A DNA stretch of 64,000 nt from Heterohyrax brucei (lineage: Eukaryota > Chordata > Mammalia > Hyracoidea > Procaviidae). A program made the position numbers and the translations under genes. Below, piece after piece: positions 57,541 to 64,000 of the stretch. The notes below the pieces were generated by a model, which saw only the letters and a program-made list of their open reading frames with translations, searched no databases and was not told the origin of the DNA. Each line of letters opens with the position of its first letter. Within the stretch, counting starts at the first letter, position 1. Location: contig CM053144.1 of the NCBI GenBank assembly GCA_028571685.1, positions 102,640,171 to 102,704,170 of the forward strand, written 5' to 3'.

Positions 57541-58497
57541 CATTCAAGTGTGTTTGCTCAAAAGGAAAGGACTTTTCCCATCTAGTTCTATGGACAGTGC
57601 AAGTTCATTGGCCAAACTACTCACATTTGTGTGATAGCATTAGGATAAATTCAAGGTTCAGATTGCTGGAAATTTTCTAACTGGGCAGGTTTGCATGAAG
57701 CCCCCATTGTCAGCCAGAAGGACCCAGAATAGTTACGGTCCCTGAGTACGCAAGACACACAGAAGCCCTCTTTGTCAGTCATGTCATGATCCTCGGACTG
57801 TTTACAGACTGGGTGCAGATCTTTAAACCTTACAAGGCTGGTGGGCTCTGGGTCTGTGCCCTTCCTGGCAGGGGCAGACACCACCACAGCACCGTCTCTT
57901 CACCTCTTACTGCCTGCCTTGTTATTGAGTGATATTGCTAGTTCTAGAAAAGCAGTTCAAAAAGTGAGCCAAGAGGGATTTTGCCTACATCTCTGACCCT
58001 GGTAAACTGGCTTGTGCGCCACAATTCCTTCCTGCCCTCATCAGTCAATGGAAGATACAACAAAACAACTAACCAGGCAAGTTGAAAGTTCACACATGGT
58101 TGCTGTAAGCCACATGCTGATTCCCAATTCTTCTGAAGAAAGAAGAGCTCATTCTCTTGCTACTTTCAAATGTACAACTTTTAACTTCTATAATGGTCTA
58201 AGCCGAGGCTTTTTTTAAAATATCAGGTTCACATTGAATGCTAAGTTCCCTATTTGATTTTATTCAATATAGATTTCCATTGCCAAAACCCCGAAAGACG
58301 AATTAATTTGATTCAGACATTTACTTCCCGTCATACATTTTAACTCCGAAAAACCATTGTGCTAATGCTAGTTTAGAAGGAAAACACTTGAATTTGTCAA
58401 TTTGCAAGTGTTTCCTAGCTTCTTGATATTTGTATCATACATTTATCAAATATACTTCTACCGGGGCATATAGGACATGACTTTGTATATAGAACTT
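57541..58497. other. Unassigned DNA
   Basis: No gene or repeat recognised; 68-78 codon frames on both strands carry no known motif. Confidence 0.4.
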
Positions 58498-58535
58498 AAT
58501 GTGTATATATATATGTGTGTGTATATATATATATG
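58498..58535. repeat. (TA)/(TG) microsatellite
   Basis: Alternating TGTATATATATATGTGTGTG pattern. Confidence 0.9.
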
Positions 58536-58638
58536 TTTAAACCATCTGCTAGAGGTCTTCTGTGAAATAACCAGCCTACTAACATCGTGTTTAATTGGCT
58601 TGCCTGTACTGCTTCTCCATAAAAAAAAAAAAAAAAAA

Positions 58639-58812
58639 TTGTCATGGAGTCCAGCACATGGACAGAGTGCACCCGCCCTACAGGGTCTCCAAGGTTGTGA
58701 TTTCTATGGAAGCTAACTGCCACCTCTGTTTCTCACAGAGCTGCAGGTGGGTTCAAACCACCAACTTTCGCTTAGTGACTGATCATCTAACGATTGTGCA
58801 CAGGTTCTATTC
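58639..58812 (-). mobile_element. AfroSINE, older subfamily
   Basis: A19 tail complement, then TTGTCATGGAGTCCAGCACA, GGAAGCTAACTGCCACCTCT and GGTGGGTTCAAACCACCAAC (B box). Confidence 0.82.
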
Positions 58813-59411
58813 CCCTCCCAGTGCCCAGTAACTGCTGATTCTCACTTTCACTTAAATCGTCTTGGGTGTGTTTCCAGGGAAGCCCACCAGAATACTCAAG
58901 GTCACACAGCTACAGCAGGAAGAGAAGACTAACAGATTCGGTTTTATTTTTTGTAAAGACAGTCTGTTGAACCATACATGGAAACCTAGTGGAGGCAGTA
59001 AACAGTTCAGTCTGGAACAGCCTGAAAGGGATTCATCTTGGATCTTAAAAAGTACCAAGTTTTCAGAACTTTTGTTGAAATTCCTAACAGTTACTCAGAA
59101 GTGAAGAGCACGTATCAGTCAGGTTCAAAACTAGTTTAATAAGCAATTTTGAGCTGAAATTTAAAAAGTAAACATTTTCTCAAAAGCCAAAAGTAGTACA
59201 TGGAAGATCTGTCTCCTGAGGGGAAAGCCTAATGGTTCCATAAGTGTCTTCCGAGTTAATGTGGCCTAAATAAGCGTGGTTTCTCTATTTCATTCCCTGT
59301 TTCAATTTTGCTTTAAACAGAACAAGTTTATGCCTACATTTCATTAAATTTGTGCTGGAGTAACTCTAGAAATACTTGGTTTTTACTAAATTGGTATCTG
59401 ATAATACTTAG
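58813..59411. other. Unassigned DNA
   Basis: Nothing recognised. 'AAGGTCACACAGCT' near 58899 could be a MIR scrap but is too short to call. Confidence 0.4.
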
Positions 59412-59452
59412 CCAAGTGCCGTCAAGTGGGATCCAACTCATGGTGACCCTGG
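59412..59452 (-). mobile_element. 41-bp AfroSINE 3' end with exact 10-bp target duplication
   Basis: Only CCAAGTGCCGTCAAGTGGGA, TCCAACTCATGGTGACCCTG and one more G are inserted. TAATACTTAG occurs at 59402-59411 and 59453-59462. Confidence 0.9.
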
Positions 59453-59462
59453 TAATACTTAG

Positions 59463-59820
59463 TCTCTAATAATATACAGTTTTTGTTAAATAGATTTTGT
59501 CTATAAGTTACAGGTTTTCAAAACAAAGACTTTTCTCTCTTGAGTCATTACAGTGATGAAAAGAACTTTAAATGTGAGTCTGGACCACTAATTTTGTGGT
59601 CATGTAAAAATAATTCGGGATGGAAAATGTAATTATATATTTATACAATAGTCATCCCAAGGAAAGATATTGTGTCTTCAAATAATCATTTGTTGCTAGC
59701 ACAACAGTAACGGGAAAAAACAAAGAGAAGGTACATGCCTTTTTCAGAACAAACCACAGCACTAAGACTGCAAACGCAAGAGGTTTATCTGAGACCAATC
59801 AGTGAGCCAAAGATAGAATG
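59463..59820. other. Unassigned AT-rich DNA
   Basis: Nothing recognised. Confidence 0.4.
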
Positions 59821-59830
59821 AAAACAGACT

Positions 59831-59985
59831 ACTGTTGCCGTCAAGCCAATTCTGACTCATAGCAACTCTGTAGGATAGAATAAAACTGCCCCACTGAGTT
59901 CCCAAGGAGCGCCTGGTGGATTCAAACTGGTTATCTTTCTGGTTAGCAGCCATAGTACCTAACCACTACATCATCAGGGTTTCTA
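59831..59985 (-). mobile_element. AfroSINE with exact target duplication
   Basis: ACTGTTGCCGTCAAGCCAAT, GGATAGAATAAAACTGCCCC, AAGGAGCGCCTGGTGGATTC, head end ATCAGGGTTTCT. AAAACAGACT flanks it at 59821-59830 and 59986-59995. Confidence 0.93.
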
Positions 59986-60088
59986 AAAACAGACTGCAGG
60001 GTCCTAATTCCAGGTCATGCTTTCTAGGTAAATACTGGTTTTTTCAATCTCACTCCTGGCAGAGGAGGATTTACCGGATGCTAGAAGA

Positions 60089-60282
60089 AGAACCCTTGTG
60101 TCACAGTAGTTAAGCACTTAAGTGCTAGCTTAAAGGTCAGGGGTTCAAATCTACCTAGCAACTCTGGGAAAAAGACCTGGCTATCCACTCCCATAAGGAT
60201 TACAGCCAGGAGCCCTGTGGAACAGTTCTGATCTGTCCTTGGTCACCATGAATTGGCATTAACTGGAAGGCACACAACCCCA
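60089..60282 (+). mobile_element. AfroSINE, older subfamily
   Basis: AACCCTTGTGTCACAGTAGT, GTCAGGGGTTCAAATCTACC (B box), AAGACCTGGCTATCCACTCC, GGTCACCATGAATTGGCATT, end ACACAACCCC. Confidence 0.82.
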
Positions 60283-61244
60283 ACAAGGCTTCAACGTCAG
60301 GGCACCAAATATATACAGTACTGAGTGTGGTCCCGGTATATGATCTCATGTGGCTATGTGATTCTGTAAGGTTTGCAAAAATGCCATTTTTTTTAATGTG
60401 ATTGGTTAGAGCCACTATCTTTCTTCATTTTTGAAATGAAAAAGGACCCCAAAATTATGTATGTTTCACACTGTATAAAATCTGAATCTTTTCTGAGTCT
60501 ACATGAACAATTGTCTGTACTTTTCAGCTGAATTCCTAATTGGTCACAAAACTGCCCAGAAACTTTCACTTTTAGAAGAGACATTTTTAGTCCAGTCTTA
60601 GCCCAGTTCTCTCCGCACTTCCCCAAGTAACACTTCACTAACTCACGGACTTCCAGAAGATATTTTACAATTACTCTGAACCTTTGTGAGAAGCTTAGGA
60701 AGCTTTAATGCATCACTGGGCAGTTAACATCGGTGGGATCCCACTGAGATCTGAGGTTTAAGTCAATTAGTGGTAACCAGGACCCTTTGCAATGAGCTTT
60801 CATACAGAACAAGCACATGCTGACATTTTAAACTAAAAATGTACTCTCCTGTAGAGAATGTCCACTTGGTATTCTAGTGTTTGGGCCCATATAATTCTTA
60901 TCACCTCCTGTGTTCCAAGAGTGATTATGGGACTCACAAAGACAACTGATTCCAAAAGAAAATATTTCTTTATAAGAAACCAAAATTCTTTGGATCCCAT
61001 TATTTTATGGCCTTTTTATCTTTCACTTTTATGAGCCTTCGCAGCTGCTTCGTCATTCTACATTCCCAAGCCCCAGACAACATACTAAGTAAAAAGTAAT
61101 GAACCCTAATGTAGTGAAGACACCCTGCATTACCACTCTTCCAAGTTGAAGGTGAGTCCTGCAAAGGAGCTAGGAACTCACTCTTTTCTCCAACTCTTGA
61201 CATTACAACTTACACTGTCTAATTTGCATTCACTGGTTTCATTT
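60283..61244. other. Unassigned DNA
   Basis: No gene or repeat recognised; 67-81 codon minus-strand frames have no known domain. Confidence 0.4.
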
Positions 61245-61450
61245 AATACTAAGAGTTAATATTTATTGAAGTCAAACTATATGCCAGGCACTGCTGCAAA
61301 CACTTGACATGCAATATCTCATTTAACCAGTCCAATTACTCTATAGGTAGGCATTCTTTAATGTTCCCTTTATACAGATAAGAAACTGAAGCACAGCAAG
61401 GTTAAGTAACTGTCCCAGGATTACTCATTGGAGGTGAGGTCCAAGGAAGG
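61245..61450 (-). mobile_element. MIR SINE
   Basis: 'ATATGCCAGGCACTGCTGCA', 'CTCATTTAACCAGTCC', 'AGAAACTGAAGCACAGCAAG' and 'GTTAAGTAACTGTCCCAGGA': a clear reverse MIR. Confidence 0.88.
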
Positions 61451-61599
61451 GTAGCAAATGCCTATTTTTATTTGACCAGCTTCATCCACACCTGGGGTCT
61501 CCCAGTCTTAACTTCTTCCAGCACAGAGTTAGACATGTGTCCCAGCCCAGCCAGTTACAGAGTCCCATGCTGTCCACAGGGATTGATTCAGGAATGGGC

Positions 61600-62190
61600 A
61601 TGGTTTTAGTTTTCTATTGCTGCATAACAAACTATCACAGCCTTTTAGAAACTAAAGCAACACCTATTTATTAGCTGACAGTTCTGTAGGCCACAAGTTC
61701 AGGCATGACATGGCTGTGTTCTCTATTCAGAAAATCACAAGGTTGAAATTAAGATGTTGGCCAGGATGACTTTTCATTTAGAAGCTCTGGGGAAAATTCA
61801 CGTCCAAGTTCATTTTCGTTGTAGGACAAGATCCCTGTTTCCTTGTTGGCTATCAGCCAGGAATACTATCAGATCCAAGAAGTCACCCATTTTCTTTGCC
61901 ATGAGAACACTTTCATCTTCATGCCAACAGTAGTATGTGGTGCATTGTCTTAATACTTTAAATCTCTCAATCCAGTATCCTGACTTTTATACCCAGATTT
62001 AAAGTGCTTATGTGATGAGGTCAGGGCCGCCCACACTGTGTCCTAAGTCAACTGATTAAGACTCCAGTTATATCTTCAGAATCCTTTCCCAGAAATATCC
62101 AAATCAGTGCTTGATGGAATAACTGGGGAAAGACATATGTACACCAAAGGCTGAGAATTTTTGCAGCCATTTTAAAATTCTGCTTACCAC
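61600..62190 (-). mobile_element. Ancient LTR-like repeat (MLT-type), family uncertain
   Basis: The plus strand runs 'TTTTCTATTGCTGCATAACA', 'ACCTATTTATTAGCTGACAG', 'TTGGCCAGGATGACTTTTCA', 'TTTCCTTGTTGGCTATCAGC' and 'TTCTGCTTACCACA'. I recognise the order as a widespread mammalian repeat usually reported in this orientation, but the exact class (MaLR LTR or other) is not certain. No gene. Confidence 0.5.
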
Positions 62191-63214
62191 AGGCACCAGA
62201 GCCTAGCCAGATCAATCATAATCTCTAAAGAAAGACACATTCTGTCTCCTCTAGGCTCACTAACTATAAATACAACACACACCTAGAGCTGAGGAATGGA
62301 AAGAGCATGCATGCAAATGAAGTTAAAATAGAGCAGTGAAAATTTGAAAGAGCAAGTCTAAGGGGTTGCAGAGAGGAAAGATTGACTGATTATCAGAAAT
62401 GTAACTTATGTCTCTGGATTCAACACATTATGCTGGTTTATGTCAATGTTCCCTTACCTGGAACAACAAGTTCTGACCAACACAACTAAATAATTCTGAC
62501 TCTAAAGCCCTGAGGGGGAGTCAGGATGGTGGACTAAATGCACATCTCCCTAAATCCCTCTGGAAACCGAGACCTGAAATGATAATTAGAAGGACCCTTT
62601 TGGACACCTAGTGAGCCCTGGGATGTGGCATAGGGCTGTTAATTTGGACTTCATACCACTGAATTCAAAACCTCTTCTCTTTCACTGACCCCACTCTCAG
62701 GGAACACAGGCTTGCACAGACCAAAGGTAACACATCATTTCAATTTCTTCCCCTCTGTCTTGGCTGGTGAGCAGAGCTGGGACTTGACTGGATGCTGGTC
62801 TTGGACACACTGCTGGTGGGACCGGCAAGCGTAATTGCCAGGTTCTGAGAGCCTGGCTTTGGACTCTATACTCTCCGACTCCTCTGGCCTATTGGGAAAC
62901 AGAGAAGCCCAAGCAGACACCCCAGCCAGACTTGGTTCTTAGGCTGCGAGATGGTCCCTGCAGGGGTGAGAGTGCTTTTCTAGTAGGGAGGTGGTGTTTT
63001 GCACAGTGTCACCTGGGGCCAGGGCCCAGCAACAGAGGCTGTGGACTCTGGGCATTTCAGCACTCTTGGCCTCTTTTTCTGCCAGGAGCCCGGTCCCGGC
63101 CAGCTGGCGAGCTTATGCAGGATGACATTTTGTTTTTCTAGGAGGTGGGGTCATCCATACGGAAGCCTCAGCTGGACCTAATTCCTGGGCCAGGAGGCAG
63201 TATCTACCCAGAAG

Positions 63215-63598
63215 TGTAGGAAATCATGTTAACTCTCTTGACATGAGTGCAGCCATCTTGGCTAATGTACCATTGCTTCAACTCTGTATAACCTCTTGTA
63301 CTGTTTGTGTACTGTAACGTAGAGACAATCTGGGAACACCACCAAGTCCTTGGCCTGAACATGTAAAACAATGTAGAACTGAAACTGTAAACAACTGGCT
63401 TAGTTACTGAATGTTTCAGTTCCTTGTATTCTAAGTCACCAAAAGGGTATAAATACTCTAATAAAACTTTGCTCTGGGCTGCGGTGAAGGACTGCTGTTA
63501 GCCCCCTGATCCCATACTGTTTCATGTCTATCTTTTCGCAGTTGTCAGCACAAGTCTCCTCCACCCATGTTCATCGGAGATCCCTCTGAACTCCGACA
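63215..63598 (+). mobile_element. Solo LTR of an endogenous retrovirus (384 bp)
   Basis: TGTAGGAAATC...CTCCGACA, with imperfect terminal inverted repeat (TGTAGG / TGTCGG). CAGAAG occurs at 63209-63214 and 63599-63604; the L1 copy at 46262 has a single CAGAAG at the same site, so the boundaries are exact. It has a TATA box (TATAAAT, 63448-63454) and a polyadenylation signal AATAAA (63460-63465). CCATCTTGG, a YY1-like motif, is near the 5' end. No gag, pol or env is present. The 6-bp duplication is more usual for class II (ERVK-like) insertion; the family is not identified. Confidence 0.92.
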
Positions 63599-63895
63599 CA
63601 GAAGAGACTGCTTTTCCAACAGAAAAGCAGAATTCTATACAGTATCGCCTACAGCTGGGGCCTGGCAACAGAGGCCAGCAGGCCAGTAGCCTTTCTGTAT
63701 TTTGAGTTAGTTGATAACATCGGGGGTTCAATATAGTGGTGCTTACTTTGCCAGCTGGGAAGAGGGACGCATACACCTGAAAACCTGACTGACTTTGGAA
63801 GTTGTCAAATACTTTTTACTCCTCATCTTAAGACAGCCTAGAGAAATAACTGTGATTCATCTTCACAGCATCTCTCCCAGCCTCTATTGACACAC

Positions 63896-64000
63896 ATGAA
63901 GCCCAAAAAGCAACAAACATTGGAGAAGACAGTAACCAGGAAGTCACCCATGGCATCAGAAGGCCTGCAAAAGAAACTACCTCAGAACTTCCCAGACAAA
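63896..64000 (+). CDS. L1 ORF1 N-terminus, open to window edge
   Basis: Begins MKPKKQQTLEKTVTRKSP and stays open for 35 codons to 64000. ORF1 is the L1 RNA-binding chaperone; only the basic N-terminal tail before the coiled coil is visible here. The sister copy at 47244 has a stop at codon 7 (TAA) where this one has CAA. Whether it is intact beyond the window is unknown; the LTR insertion upstream splits its 5' UTR promoter. Confidence 0.7.
   Translation, partial: MKPKKQQTLEKTVTRKSPMASEGLQKKLPQNFPDK

Larger units (their letters stand above)
62510..64000 (+). mobile_element. L1 LINE 5' end (copy D), split by a solo LTR, runs off right edge
   Basis: Starts GAGGGGGAGTCAGGATGGTG. It is collinear with the L1 at 46262: 5' UTR to 63214, interrupted by an LTR, resumed at 63599, and ORF1 start at 63896. 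Its similarity to the 46262 copy is high throughout, so they are subfamily relatives. The element continues beyond 64000. Confidence 0.9.

Noticed and set aside
2228..60282. tRNA-like A and B boxes at many sites
   Set aside because: All sit in SINE heads with SINE bodies and tails; none folds as a complete tRNA with anticodon arm and acceptor stem.
61600..62190. Possible exon or conserved element
   Set aside because: The text matches a common mammalian interspersed repeat in wording and order, so repeat origin is the simpler reading.

Overview
The window is nuclear DNA from an afrotherian mammal, most likely of the elephant lineage. The evidence is the repeat content. There are about two dozen tRNA-derived SINEs of the AfroSINE type (B-box like GGTTCGAATCC, body with GGGTCGCTATGAGTCGGA and GACTCGACGGCA, tail of TTTGGTTTTGG repeats). 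There are RTE-clade LINE copies whose 3' ends read CTAACAACAAC, several L1 copies sharing one 5' UTR, and MaLR-type LTRs. Placental-wide MIR, L2, MER5A and CR1/L3 remnants are also present. I recognise no host protein-coding exon, no structural RNA gene, and nothing resembling a bacterial, phage or plasmid system. The stretch is best read as intergenic or intronic DNA.

Layout. 1-9.1 kb: an L1 5' end on the minus strand, an RTE fragment, a MaLR LTR split by a 2.4 kb minus-strand RTE, a second MaLR LTR, then an unusual CpG-rich block with a C-rich minisatellite. 9.1-32.1 kb: mostly old, unassigned DNA with MIR, L2, CR1/L3, AfroSINE and minus-strand L1 3' UTR pieces, and a MaLR LTR-internal-LTR remnant at 24.3-25.5 kb. 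32.1-40.1 kb: a nearly full-length, decayed L1 with a long 3' UTR, and a second 5'-truncated L1 inserted into its A-tail. 40-62.5 kb: unassigned DNA densely seeded with SINEs, plus a 3'-truncated L1 with a perfect target-site duplication, a foldback mariner and an RTE fragment. 62.5-64 kb: another L1 5' end, split by a solo LTR, with its ORF1 start still open at the window edge.

The elements relate to one another as retrotransposition partners. L1 encodes ORF1 and ORF2. RTE encodes an endonuclease-reverse transcriptase, and its 3' end resembles the AfroSINE 3' end, which fits RTE-driven SINE spread. All the enzyme reading frames seen here are broken. The most informative observations are structural: exact junctions, nested insertions and target-site duplications that order events in time. 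I found no convincing undescribed functional system. The best candidates for novelty are the CpG-rich block at 7.4-9.1 kb, the 3'-truncated L1 without a tail, the mariner foldback and the solo LTR family. Family names come from recognition by eye and were not checked against a repeat library.
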